A stretch of 55,770 nucleotides of DNA from an uncultured Alistipes sp. Its GTDB lineage: Bacteria; Bacteroidota; Bacteroidia; Bacteroidales; Rikenellaceae. The position numbers and the translations under genes are program-made. Below the pieces are notes generated by a model that was given only the letters and a program-made list of their open reading frames with translations, was not told where the DNA came from and searched no databases. The stretch is from the NCBI GenBank assembly GCA_910577475.1, contig CAJTLJ010000015.1, positions 1 to 55,770 on the forward strand. Direction: 5' to 3'. How positions within the stretch are numbered: position 1 is the first letter of the stretch; each line of letters begins with the position of its first letter. Below, one piece after another: positions 6,190 to 14,288 of this stretch.

Positions 6190-7269
6190 ATGATGAGTTC
6201 TCTGAATAGTATGGCCAGGTGGGCGGTTGTCGTCTGCCTGCTCCTTGCGATGGCCGGCTGCCGGAGCTGGCCCGCGCCTTATCCTCCGTTGAAACGGCTC
6301 GAAGTGCTTCCGTTCGATATCCGGGAGTTCGAGACGAAGCTGGTCGCATCCGATGCGGACCGGGTGCAGAGCGGTATCCTGCTGGAGGCTCCGCTCTACG
6401 TCACTTCCGATACGGGATACATGGCGGCCGGAGCCGGGAATTTCGGAGCTGTTTTCCAGACCGTCGACGGAGGGACTTCCTGGCGGACGGTCGGGGAGTG
6501 GACGGATGACTGCTCCCAAGTCGCGCATATCGAAGGAACGCTCTATGCCGTCGTCCGGAAAGAGGATTCCTCGGAGATTTACCGGCGGAGTGCCGGATGT
6601 GCGGAGTGGAGGAAGATCGTCGAATTTCCGGGTCGGATCGAGCGGATTCATCCGTTCGATCGGCAGCGGGTGGCGGTCTTCGCGGGTGAAGAGGTCAAGG
6701 TCTCGGAGGACGGGGGAGACAACTGGACCGACCTTTCGCTGCCGGGTCGGATCAGGAAGCCGGATAAAGCCTTCTTCTCGGGAAGGACGGCCTATTTCGT
6801 CTGTCGGGAGGAGGACGGAGCCATTCTGTTTTGCAGCTGGAATGTCGACACGGACCGGGTGACCATGACCCCGATCCCCTATCCCGATTACATGGCAGGG
6901 GATAAGAATCTCGTCATGATTATCGGCAGGGGCGCTCCGAAGGTCTACGAAATACGGAACGGCTGGCTCCATTACAAGAGCTCCGTAGCCTGGGGGCGCC
7001 GGCTCGGCGGCGGCCACTTCATCACCGAGTTCCTCGCCCGGAGCGATAACCACGTGTTCTCGCTGACCAACCGGTGGACCGATCCGAGATCCGTACTCGC
7101 CTATTCGTCGGATGGCGGATCGACCTGGTCGCTGGCGACGGAGGATTCGCCCTTCGCCAACGGCTCGACGTTGGGTCGTTTCGATAACGATACGCTGTTC
7201 CGGCTGGACCGGGTCGGTTTCAGGGGTGAGGGCGTTTACCGGACCACCCGGCTCGTGATGAAAAAGTAG
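6190..7269 (+). CDS. BNR/Asp-box repeat lipoprotein
   Basis: Start at ATG 6190 gives 359 aa; ATG 6211 is equally possible and gives a more compact signal peptide. The signal ends in the lipobox LAMAGC (Cys 24 from the first ATG), so the protein is a lipoprotein. Three Asp-box motifs are visible: TVDGGTSWR (about 90), SEDGGDNWT (about 174) and SSDGGSTWS (about 306), typical of beta-propellers of the sialidase/sortilin type. The sialidase Arg triad is not apparent, so a binding or structural role is more likely than sialidase activity. It stands alone between xseA (divergent) and a convergent gene. Confidence 0.8.
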   Translation: MMSSLNSMARWAVVVCLLLAMAGCRSWPAPYPPLKRLEVLPFDIREFETKLVASDADRVQSGILLEAPLYVTSDTGYMAAGAGNFGAVFQTVDGGTSWRTVGEWTDDCSQVAHIEGTLYAVVRKEDSSEIYRRSAGCAEWRKIVEFPGRIERIHPFDRQRVAVFAGEEVKVSEDGGDNWTDLSLPGRIRKPDKAFFSGRTAYFVCREEDGAILFCSWNVDTDRVTMTPIPYPDYMAGDKNLVMIIGRGAPKVYEIRNGWLHYKSSVAWGRRLGGGHFITEFLARSDNHVFSLTNRWTDPRSVLAYSSDGGSTWSLATEDSPFANGSTLGRFDNDTLFRLDRVGFRGEGVYRTTRLVMKK

Positions 7270-7276
7270 AGCCCCT

Positions 7277-7816
7277 CTACCGGATCACGACGTAGCGTTC
7301 GCGGGGCATGGGGCGGCCGGCGGGGAGTTGCAGGCGCAGGACCCCTTCGCTGCGGACGGGAACTCCCTCCTTCGTTGCCGGAGCCCAGGCGGGTGCCGTT
7401 TCGAACGCCTTGCGCACGCGGCGCAGCAGCCGTTTGTCGGTGGCCTCCAGCTCTTCGGAGATCGCGGCTGCGCCCTGCTCGTCGACGGTGTAGCGCAGCA
7501 CCACCCGCGCCGTGGGGTCGCTCTCCTTCCAGTCGACCTCGCGGGCGACGTACTCGGCGAACGAGAGCGAGTCGGAGCCGGGGAAGCGGGCCGGCCGGTC
7601 GTAGCGCAGCGTGAGGACGATAGCGCCGTTCGCGGCTTCGGTGCCGAACCGGGCGATGGTCGCCTCTTCGGCCGGGAAGACCTCGATATGCTCGATGTCG
7701 TCGGGCGGAATGGAGCGCACCTCGCAGCGGACCTCTCCGTTGACGATATAGAGGGGCTCCTGCGCGGCGGCTGAGGCAGCGAAGCAGGCGAAGGCTATGG
7801 TGAGAAGATGACGCAT
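7277..7816 (-). CDS. Secreted protein joining a TonB-receptor plug-like segment to a TonB C-terminal-like domain
   Basis: From ATG 7816 (179 aa) there is a cleavable signal ending ASAAAQ (about residue 19). Next comes PLYIVNGEV ... IEHIEVFPAEEATIARFG ... ANGAIVLTLR (21-71), the pattern of the TonB-dependent receptor plug (PLYVVDG ... IESIEVLKD ... GANGVI). Then ARVVLRYTVDEQG ... APAWAPATKEGVPV (103-155) resembles the TonB_C fold. An upstream Met at 7903 would place the signal internally and is unlikely. It may work in the periplasm with TonB systems. It converges with the BNR lipoprotein gene, with 7 nt between stops. Confidence 0.65.
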   Translation of the reverse strand: MRHLLTIAFACFAASAAAQEPLYIVNGEVRCEVRSIPPDDIEHIEVFPAEEATIARFGTEAANGAIVLTLRYDRPARFPGSDSLSFAEYVAREVDWKESDPTARVVLRYTVDEQGAAAISEELEATDKRLLRRVRKAFETAPAWAPATKEGVPVRSEGVLRLQLPAGRPMPRERYVVIR

Positions 7817-7874
7817 GGTCGTTCCGCTTTTCGTGTCGAACGGGCTCGGCCGCTCTTTTATTGTTTCATAAATG

Positions 7875-7911
7875 AAAGGGAGTGTATCCGGATTTCGGCA
7901 CACTCCCTTTT
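7875..7911 (-). terminator. Hairpin terminator after prfA
   Basis: AAAGGGAGTGT pairs with ACACTCCCTTT around a 15-nt loop, 17 nt after the prfA stop. The minus-strand 3' side runs into CCCTTTCATTT, so it should end prfA transcription. It also separates prfA from the plug-like gene. Confidence 0.75.
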
Positions 7912-7927
7912 GTCGCTGCTGTTCGGT

Positions 7928-9013
7928 CTACAGTTCGCTCTCCTTGAGGCGCTCGGCGTTCTCGGCCACGATCAGGTGGTCGATGCAGTCCTGTATGTCG
8001 CCGTCCATGAAGGCGGCGAGGTTGTAGATCGTGTAGTTGATGCGGTGGTCGGTGATGCGCCCCTGCGGGTAGTTGTAGGTGCGGATCTTGGCCGAACGGT
8101 CGCCCGTCGAGACCATCGTCTTGCGCTTCGAGGCGATTTCGTCCAGATACTTCGAGTACTCGAGGTTGAAGACGCGGGTCCGCAGCTCCTCGAAAGCCTT
8201 GTCGAAGTTCTTGAGCTGCGACTTCTGGTCCTGACACTGCACGACGATGCCCGTGGGGATGTGCGTGAGGCGGATGGCCGAGTAGGTGGTGTTGACCGAT
8301 TGTCCGCCGGGGCCCGAGGCGCAGAAGATATCCTTGCGGATGTCGTTCATCGATATCTCGATGTCGAACTCCTCGGCTTCGGGCAGCACGGCCACCGAGG
8401 CGGCCGAGGTGTGGACGCGGCCCTGCGTCTCGGTCTGGGGCACGCGCTGCACGCGGTGCACGCCCGACTCGTATTTCAGCGTTCCGTAGACGTTCTGGCC
8501 GGTCACCTTCATCACGACCTCCTTGTAGCCGCCCACGGCACCCTCGGAGAAGGAGGTGACTTCGTATCGCCACCCCTTCGTCTCGACGTATTTCGTGTAC
8601 ATGCGGAAGAGGTCGCCGGCGAAGATGGCCGCCTCGTCGCCGCCCGTGCCGCCGCGGATCTCGACGATGGCGTTCTTGGCATCCTGCGGATCCTTGGGGA
8701 TCAGCAGCAGCTTGATCTCCTCCTCCATCGGCTCGATCGTGGGTTCGATCTCGGCGATCATTTCGCGCGCCATCTCGCGCATCTCCTCGTCCTTGTCGTT
8801 GGCGAAGGTGTCCTTGGCCTCGGCCAGGTTGGCCAGCGCGGTGCGATAGCGCTCCGAGGTCTCGATGATGGGCTCCAACTCCTTGTACTCCTTGGTGAGT
8901 TCGATGAACTGTTTCACGTCGGCGATCACCTCGGGGTCGGTGAGCTTCTGCCCGACCTCCTCGTACTTGAGCTTGAGGCCGTCGAGCCTCATCAGTATGC
9001 TGTTGTCTGCCAT
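7928..9013 (-). CDS. prfA: Peptide chain release factor 1
   Basis: The 361-aa class I release factor reads UAA and UAG and triggers peptidyl-tRNA hydrolysis. It has the GGQ catalytic motif (ASGPGGQSVN, Gln 238) and the region RVQRVPQTETQGRVHTSA in which PQT takes the place of the usual RF1 P-x-T recognition tripeptide. IEIRGGTGGDEAAIF opens domain 2. Length is normal. It has its own promoter (9042-9049) and terminator. Confidence 0.95.
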   Translation of the reverse strand: MADNSILMRLDGLKLKYEEVGQKLTDPEVIADVKQFIELTKEYKELEPIIETSERYRTALANLAEAKDTFANDKDEEMREMAREMIAEIEPTIEPMEEEIKLLLIPKDPQDAKNAIVEIRGGTGGDEAAIFAGDLFRMYTKYVETKGWRYEVTSFSEGAVGGYKEVVMKVTGQNVYGTLKYESGVHRVQRVPQTETQGRVHTSAASVAVLPEAEEFDIEISMNDIRKDIFCASGPGGQSVNTTYSAIRLTHIPTGIVVQCQDQKSQLKNFDKAFEELRTRVFNLEYSKYLDEIASKRKTMVSTGDRSAKIRTYNYPQGRITDHRINYTIYNLAAFMDGDIQDCIDHLIVAENAERLKESEL

Positions 9014-9021
9014 AAAAAATA

Positions 9022-9051
9022 CGTATCTTTGCTTTTGCCGGCAAAGATACG
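9022..9051 (-). promoter_or_regulatory. prfA promoter inside a perfect inverted repeat
   Basis: CGTATCTTTGC (9022-9032) and GCAAAGATACG (9041-9051) form a perfect 11-bp inverted repeat with an 8-nt spacer. Each arm contains TATCTTTG, a -7 box, one on each strand. The minus-strand box (9042-9049) suits prfA, whose ATG is at 9013. The plus-strand box would fire toward the GH43 remnant in antisense. The dyad spans the expected prfA start site. Confidence 0.55.
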
Positions 9052-9060
9052 ATTTTTAAT

Positions 9061-9312
9061 TCAAAATTCAAATTGTTCCGTCTGCCCCGTCCGTCCGTCG
9101 AGCGGTGTGAGGGTGCCGTCGGCGAGGTCGGTCACCTCCGAGATCCGGTCGTGCGAGGGGTAGATGTAGTGCACGCCGTCGAAGACGTAGGCCGAGGGGT
9201 CGGCCATCCGGTCCGCCGTGTAGATGTAGCGGGCCGGGCGGAGCGTCTCCGGTGCGGGGCGACCGCAGGCGATGCACAGCAGGGCGAACAGCAGGGCGAG
9301 GTGATGGGTCAT
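9061..9312 (-). pseudogene. N-terminal remnant of a GH43-type glycoside hydrolase lipoprotein
   Basis: The 83-aa frame begins with a lipoprotein signal (LLCIAC, Cys 16). It then reads YIYTADRMADPSAYVFDG (about 30-47) and YIYPSHD, which is how Bacteroidota GH43 xylosidases/arabinofuranosidases begin (the Asp of DPS is the family's general base). After about residue 57 the likeness ends and a stop follows, whereas GH43 enzymes exceed 300 aa. I read it as a truncated remnant. It could still be expressed as a short lipoprotein. It follows directly after a secreted esterase gene, fitting a former polysaccharide locus. Confidence 0.6.
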
Positions 9313-9313
9313 G

Positions 9314-10189
9314 TCATTTCAGGTTTTCCAGCCACTCCAGTAATGCCTGCTGCCACTCGGCCTTGTAGGCGAAACTCTTCTTGATGCCCCAGCCGTGGCC
9401 GCCCGAGGGGTAGATGTGCATCGAGGCGCGCCGGCCCTGCTCCTTCAGGGCGTCGTAGTAGCGGGTCGAGCTGACGGGCGGGACCACCCGGTCGTCGTCC
9501 GAGAGCAGCAGGATGGCCGGCGGCGTCAGGCTGTCGACCTGCCGCTCCAGGGAGTAGAAGGCGGTCTGTTCGGTGGTTCGCCCCTGCCCCAGCAGCTGGT
9601 CGAACGATCCGCGGTGGCACCGGCCCTCCTCGCCCGTGATGACCGGGTAGAAGAGGATCGAGAAGGCGGGGCGGAAGTCGCCCATCGTGGAGGCATAGGC
9701 GGCCAGATGACCGCCGGCCGAGAAGCCGGCGATGCCCACCTTGTCGGCGGTGAAGCCCGTGGCTCCGGCCTCCTGCCCGGCCAAGACGCGCAGCGCCTGC
9801 ACGGCATCCTCGAGCGGCACCTCGGGGTGGCCGTTGGGCATGCGGTACTTCAACATGGCGGCCGTGATGCCGTTCTCGGCCAGCCAGCGGCCGAACAGAA
9901 ACCCTTCCGTGTCGACCGAGAGCCGGCGGTAGCCGCCGCCCGGGCAGATCACGACGGCCAGTCCGGTATCGCGGGCCGGGTCGGCCTTGTAGATGTAGAG
10001 CACCGCTTCGGTGGTGTTGCCGATGCGGAACGGGTCGTCCTCGGTCTCGGGACCGGTGAGTCCGTTCGAGTGGGGCGCCGTGGCGTTGTCCCAGAGCTTG
10101 AGAACGTGGTCGGCACCGTAGCGCTCCTGCGCGGCGGCGCAGAGGGCGAAACCCGTCAGCAGGGTCAGGGTGAGCAGGATCCGTTTCAT
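9314..10189 (-). CDS. Secreted alpha/beta-hydrolase, acetylxylan-esterase-like
   Basis: A 291-aa protein with a signal peptide (cut near AAAQ, about residue 21). Its hydrolase fold has the oxyanion loop CPGGGY (82-87), nucleophile elbow GFSAGG (Ser 157), acid in LSDDDRVVPP (about Asp 233) and SGGHGWG (His 265). This set matches BD-FAE/Axe-type esterases of Bacteroidota that remove acetyl groups from plant polysaccharides; the exact substrate is inferred. Its ATG overlaps the leuS stop by one base, and the GH43 remnant follows. Confidence 0.8.
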   Translation of the reverse strand: MKRILLTLTLLTGFALCAAAQERYGADHVLKLWDNATAPHSNGLTGPETEDDPFRIGNTTEAVLYIYKADPARDTGLAVVICPGGGYRRLSVDTEGFLFGRWLAENGITAAMLKYRMPNGHPEVPLEDAVQALRVLAGQEAGATGFTADKVGIAGFSAGGHLAAYASTMGDFRPAFSILFYPVITGEEGRCHRGSFDQLLGQGRTTEQTAFYSLERQVDSLTPPAILLLSDDDRVVPPVSSTRYYDALKEQGRRASMHIYPSGGHGWGIKKSFAYKAEWQQALLEWLENLK

Positions 10190-12945
10190 CAGATGACGAT
10201 GTTGATGATTTTACCCGGTACGACGATCACCTTCTTGGGGGCTTTTCCGTCGAGCCACTTCTGCGCCTCCTCGGTGGCGACGACATCGGCCTGGATTTCT
10301 GCCGGAGCGGCCGAGAGGGGGTACTCGCGCTTGAAGCGGAGCTTGCCGTTCACCGATACGGGATATTCGAACGAGCTTTCGGTCAGGTACTTCTCGTCGA
10401 ACTGGGGATAGGGGGCGTCGCAGACGCTTCCCGAGTGGCCCAGCTGCTCCCAGAGCTCCTCGGCGATGTGGGGGGCGAAGGGGGCGATGAGCACCGTGAG
10501 CGGTTCGAGCACGGCCCGCTTGTGGCAGCTGCCCAGTTCGTTGAGGCAGATCATGAAGGCAGCCACCGAGGTGTTGAACGAGAAGTTCTCGATATCCTCG
10601 CGCACCTTCCTGATGGTCTTGTGCAGCGACTTCATCTCGGCCTTCGTGGGCTCCTCGTCCACCACGGCGAAGTTGCCGGCCTTGTCGGAAAAGAGCCGCC
10701 AGAACTTGCGCAGGAACTTGTGCACGCCGTCGATGCCGTTCGTATCCCAGGGCTTCGACTGCTCCAGCGGACCGAGGAACATTTCGTACATGCGCAACGT
10801 ATCGGCGCCGTAGTTCTCCACGATATAGTCGGGGTTCACCACGTTGTACATCGACTTCGACATCTTCTCGATGGCCCAGCCGCAGATGTATTTGCCGTCT
10901 TCGAGGATGAACTCCGCGTCGCGGAACTCGGGGCGCCAGGCGCGGAAAGCCTCCAGATCGAGCTGGTCGTTCTTCACGATGTTGACGTCGACGTGGATCT
11001 CCTGGGTCTCGTACCCCTCCTTCAGGCCCAGCGAGACGAACTGGTTGGTGCCCACCACACGATAGACGAAGTTCGAACGGCCCTGGATCATGCCCTGGTT
11101 GACGAGCTTTTTGAAGGGCTCGGGTTCACAGACGTAGCCCAGGTCGTAGAGGAACATGTTCCAGAAGCGCGAATACATCAGGTGCCCCGTGGCGTGTTCG
11201 ATGCCGCCGACGTAGAGGTCGACGTTGCGCCAGTATTCGTTGGCCTCGCGGCCGACCAGCGCCCGGTCGTTGTGCGGGTCCATGTAGCGCAGGTAGTAGG
11301 CCGACGAACCGGCGAAGCCCGGCATGGTGGAGAGTTCGTAGGGGCAGCCGTCGGCCGTGTGCCACCGCTCCGCGCGGGCCAGAGGCGGCTCGCCCTCGGC
11401 CGTGGGGCCGAAGTCGGCGATGGGGGGCAGCTCCAGCGGCAGTTCGTCGGCCGGGAGCGGACGGGCGATGTCGTTCTCGTAGTAGACGGGGAAGGGCTCG
11501 CCCCAGTAGCGCTGGCGCGAGAAGATGGCGTCGCGCAGGCGGTAGTTGACCAGTCTTTTGCCCAGTCCGCGGCGCTCGACCTCCTCGAACATCAGGCCGA
11601 TGGCCTCCTTGACGTCCATGCCGTTCAGGAACCCGGAGTTGATCATCCGGCCCGACTTGGCGTCGTAGGACTCCTTCTCCAGATCGCCCCCCTCGACGAC
11701 GGGGACGATCTCCAGTCCGAAGTGGCGGGCGAAGGCGTAGTCGCGCGAGTCGTGCGCCGGGACGGCCATAATGGCCCCCGTGCCGTACCCGGCCAGCACA
11801 TAGTCGGATACATAGATCGGAATCTCCCGCCCCGTAAAGGGGTTGACGGCGCAGGAGCCCGTCGCGACGCCCGTCACGCGGCGCGTCTCGGCGATTCGCT
11901 CGCGCTCGGAGCGCTTCTTCGTGGCGGCGACGTACTCCTCGACGGCGGCCCGGTTGTCGGCCGTCGTGAGCTCCGTCAGCCATTCGTGTTCGGGGGCGAT
12001 CACCATGAAAGTGACGCCGAAGATCGTGTCGGGACGGGTGGTGAAGATCTCCAGCTTGCGGTCCGAGCCCTTCACGTCGAAGAAGATCTGCGCACCCACC
12101 GAGCGGCCGATCCAGTTGCGCTGGATCTCCTTGAGCGAGTCGCTCCACTCCAGCGTCTCCAGTCCGTCAAGCATGCGCTGGGCGTAGGCCGTCACGCGCA
12201 GCAGCCACTGCTTCATGCGCTTCTGTTCCACGGGGAAACCGCCGCGGACCGAAAGACCGTCCTTCACCTCGTCGTTGGCAAGCACGGTTCCCAGCTGGGG
12301 GCACCAGTTGACCATCGTGTCGGCCCGGAAGGCGAGTCGGTAGTTCAGCAGCACCTGTTCGCGCTCGGCCTCCGAATAGCTGTTCCACTCCTCGGCGGTG
12401 AAGTGCAGCTCCTGCGTGCAGGCGGCGTTCAGCCCTTCGCTGCCGTATTTGGGGAAGGCCTCGACGAGTTCGGAGATGGGCCGCGCCTGCTGCGAGTCGT
12501 TGCAGTAGTAGTGGTCGTACATCTGCAGGAACGCCCACTGGGTCCAGTGGTAGTAGGCCGGGTCGCAGGTGCGCACCTCGCGGTTCCAGTCGAACGAGAA
12601 GCCGATCTTGTCCAGTTGCTCGCGGTAGCGGGCGATGTTCTGCGCCGTCGTGACGGCCGGATGCTGTCCGGTCTGGATGGCGTATTGCTCGGCCGGCAGA
12701 CCGAAGGCGTCGTAGCCCATCGGGTGCAGCACGTTGAATCCGCACGACCGCTTGTAGCGGGCGTAGATGTCGGAGGCGATGTAGCCCAGCGGATGGCCGA
12801 CGTGCAGACCCGCTCCCGAGGGGTAGGGGAACATGTCGAGAACGTAGAATTTCGGGCGTGCGGGATCCGCCTCCACGCGGTAGGTGCCCCGCTCCTTCCA
12901 GCGCTGTTGCCATTTGGCCTCCAGCTCCTTGAAATTATATTCCAT
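10189..12945 (-). CDS. leuS: Leucyl-tRNA synthetase
   Basis: The 918-aa class I synthetase charges tRNA-Leu in the cytoplasm. Visible are the HIGH-type motif HVGH (48-51, in YPSGAGLHVGH), the CP1 editing insert (about 225-420), a Leu-specific domain and EKMSKSMYN (KMSKS 694-698). Start ATG 12945 gives the standard N-terminus MEYNFKELEAKWQQRW; upstream codons are low-complexity basic sequence across the promoter. The esterase gene overlaps its stop. Confidence 0.96.
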   Translation of the reverse strand: MEYNFKELEAKWQQRWKERGTYRVEADPARPKFYVLDMFPYPSGAGLHVGHPLGYIASDIYARYKRSCGFNVLHPMGYDAFGLPAEQYAIQTGQHPAVTTAQNIARYREQLDKIGFSFDWNREVRTCDPAYYHWTQWAFLQMYDHYYCNDSQQARPISELVEAFPKYGSEGLNAACTQELHFTAEEWNSYSEAEREQVLLNYRLAFRADTMVNWCPQLGTVLANDEVKDGLSVRGGFPVEQKRMKQWLLRVTAYAQRMLDGLETLEWSDSLKEIQRNWIGRSVGAQIFFDVKGSDRKLEIFTTRPDTIFGVTFMVIAPEHEWLTELTTADNRAAVEEYVAATKKRSERERIAETRRVTGVATGSCAVNPFTGREIPIYVSDYVLAGYGTGAIMAVPAHDSRDYAFARHFGLEIVPVVEGGDLEKESYDAKSGRMINSGFLNGMDVKEAIGLMFEEVERRGLGKRLVNYRLRDAIFSRQRYWGEPFPVYYENDIARPLPADELPLELPPIADFGPTAEGEPPLARAERWHTADGCPYELSTMPGFAGSSAYYLRYMDPHNDRALVGREANEYWRNVDLYVGGIEHATGHLMYSRFWNMFLYDLGYVCEPEPFKKLVNQGMIQGRSNFVYRVVGTNQFVSLGLKEGYETQEIHVDVNIVKNDQLDLEAFRAWRPEFRDAEFILEDGKYICGWAIEKMSKSMYNVVNPDYIVENYGADTLRMYEMFLGPLEQSKPWDTNGIDGVHKFLRKFWRLFSDKAGNFAVVDEEPTKAEMKSLHKTIRKVREDIENFSFNTSVAAFMICLNELGSCHKRAVLEPLTVLIAPFAPHIAEELWEQLGHSGSVCDAPYPQFDEKYLTESSFEYPVSVNGKLRFKREYPLSAAPAEIQADVVATEEAQKWLDGKAPKKVIVVPGKIINIVI

Positions 12946-12971
12946 AAGATGTCGAAATTTGCAAATTTTCA

Positions 12972-12979
12972 CAAAGGTA
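12972..12979 (-). promoter_or_regulatory. -7 box of leuS
   Basis: The minus strand reads TACCTTTG, about 26 nt before the leuS ATG, leaving a leader near 22 nt. The rest of the 417-nt gap to rpsL holds a GC-rich stretch (13010-13110) and an AT-rich stretch with the rpsL promoter. I see no gene in it. Confidence 0.7.
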
Positions 12980-13268
12980 GGGAAAAATATCCATTTGTCG
13001 GTTATTTTTTTTCGCCTGCGGCGTTTCGGCCCCCTCTCCGCTTTCGAAGGCCGGACCCTGCGCGGCGGTCGGAGGGCGTCAGGGTGAGCCGGCAACCGAC
13101 TGTAAATAGCTGTCGAATAGTGTTTTGAATGAATGTATATAAATGCGTTGTTATCTTTTTGGGAATTCGATAAGAAAAAAGAATAGGCAAAATGGGCGGA
13201 CAGGGTCGAAATGCGGGAAAATCAGCGTAAAAAGTTGGCGGAATATATGGTGTTTCGAAATTTTTTCG

Positions 13269-13276
13269 TACCTTTG
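13269..13276 (+). promoter_or_regulatory. -7 box of the rpsL operon
   Basis: TACCTTTG lies 86 nt before the rpsL ATG, preceded by an AT-rich run. No ideal TTG is at -33 (TTTC occupies the place). The leader of about 80 nt carries no strong terminator. It is the only good promoter seen ahead of the str genes. Confidence 0.7.
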
Positions 13277-13362
13277 CAGTCCTGTTTGTGTGATAGGAAA
13301 ACAAGCATGAGGCTGGAAATCGCCTCGTAAACGAGTAATAATTAACAAATTAAAAGGACAAA

Positions 13363-13761
13363 ATGCCTACTATTCAACAGTTAGTAAGAAACGGTCGGGT
13401 AAGCCTGGAGGACAAATCGAAGTCGCCGGCACTCGCCGCGTGTCCCCAGCGCCGCGGCGTATGCACCCGTGTTTACACGACTACGCCCAAGAAGCCTAAC
13501 TCGGCTATGCGTAAGGTTGCACGTGTAAGATTGACCAATGGCAAGGAGGTCAACGCCTACATCCCCGGAGAGGGTCACAACTTGCAGGAGCACTCCATCG
13601 TGCTGGTTCGCGGCGGTCGTGTGAAGGACCTCCCCGGTGTGCGCTACCACCTGGTTCGCGGTGCTCTGGATTCCGCAGGCGTGGACGGTCGTCGTCAGCG
13701 TCGTTCGAAGTATGGTGCCAAGCGCCCGAAGGCAGGTGCAACGGCAGCCAAGAAGAAGTAA
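13363..13761 (+). CDS. rpsL: 30S ribosomal protein S12
   Basis: A 132-aa decoding-centre protein. The conserved loop TTTPKKPNSAMRK (40-51) has the wild-type Lys pair where streptomycin resistance changes occur, and KDLPGVRYH (88-96) is intact, so streptomycin sensitivity is predicted at this site. The C-terminus ends in a basic AAKKK tail. It opens the str operon, with rpsG 35 nt downstream. Confidence 0.97.
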   Translation: MPTIQQLVRNGRVSLEDKSKSPALAACPQRRGVCTRVYTTTPKKPNSAMRKVARVRLTNGKEVNAYIPGEGHNLQEHSIVLVRGGRVKDLPGVRYHLVRGALDSAGVDGRRQRRSKYGAKRPKAGATAAKKK

Positions 13762-13796
13762 TCGAAAGAAAACATTTAAGAAGCTAAGGAAATAAA

Positions 13797-14273
13797 ATGA
13801 GAAAAGCTAAGCCAAAGAAGCGAATTCTACTTCCGGATCCCAAGTTCAATGACGTAATGGTTACCCGTTTCGTGAATAACCTGATGCTGGATGGTAAGAA
13901 GAGTATTGCCTATGAGATTTTCTACGACTCGCTGGAGCTCGTGGGCAAGAAGATGAAGGATGCTGATAAATCTCCCCTGGAGGTCTGGAAACAGGCACTG
14001 GAGAACATCACACCCCAAGTCGAGGTAAAATCGAAGCGTATCGGTGGTGCGACCTTCCAGGTTCCTACGGAGGTTAGACCGGAGCGCAAGATTTCGATTT
14101 CCATGAAAAACCTTGTCCTTTACTCGCGCAAGCGCGCCGGTAAGTCGATGGCAGAGAAACTCTCGGGTGAGATCGTTGACGCCTACAACCAGCAGGGTGC
14201 CGCCTTCAAACGCAAGGAGGAGATGCACCGCATGGCAGAGGCCAACAAGGCATTCGCACACTTCAGATTCTAA
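13797..14273 (+). CDS. rpsG: 30S ribosomal protein S7
   Basis: At 158 aa it is the usual short bacterial form. It starts MRKAKPKKRILLPDPKF and has the MVTRFVNNLMLDGKKSIAY and VEVKSKRIGGATFQVP signatures. It initiates assembly of the 30S head and lines the E site. It follows rpsL and precedes fusA by 15 nt; in enteric bacteria S7 is the translational regulator of the str operon, but I see no matching leader here. Confidence 0.97.
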   Translation: MRKAKPKKRILLPDPKFNDVMVTRFVNNLMLDGKKSIAYEIFYDSLELVGKKMKDADKSPLEVWKQALENITPQVEVKSKRIGGATFQVPTEVRPERKISISMKNLVLYSRKRAGKSMAEKLSGEIVDAYNQQGAAFKRKEEMHRMAEANKAFAHFRF

Positions 14274-14288
14274 TAACAGGACGAACCA

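Noticed and set aside
10435..13128. A long plus frame opposite leuS (897 codons) and a long minus frame opposite fusA (14304-16409, 701 codons)
   Set aside because: Same cause. Composition is rich in Leu, Val, Asp and His from reverse reading, with no domains and no promoter.
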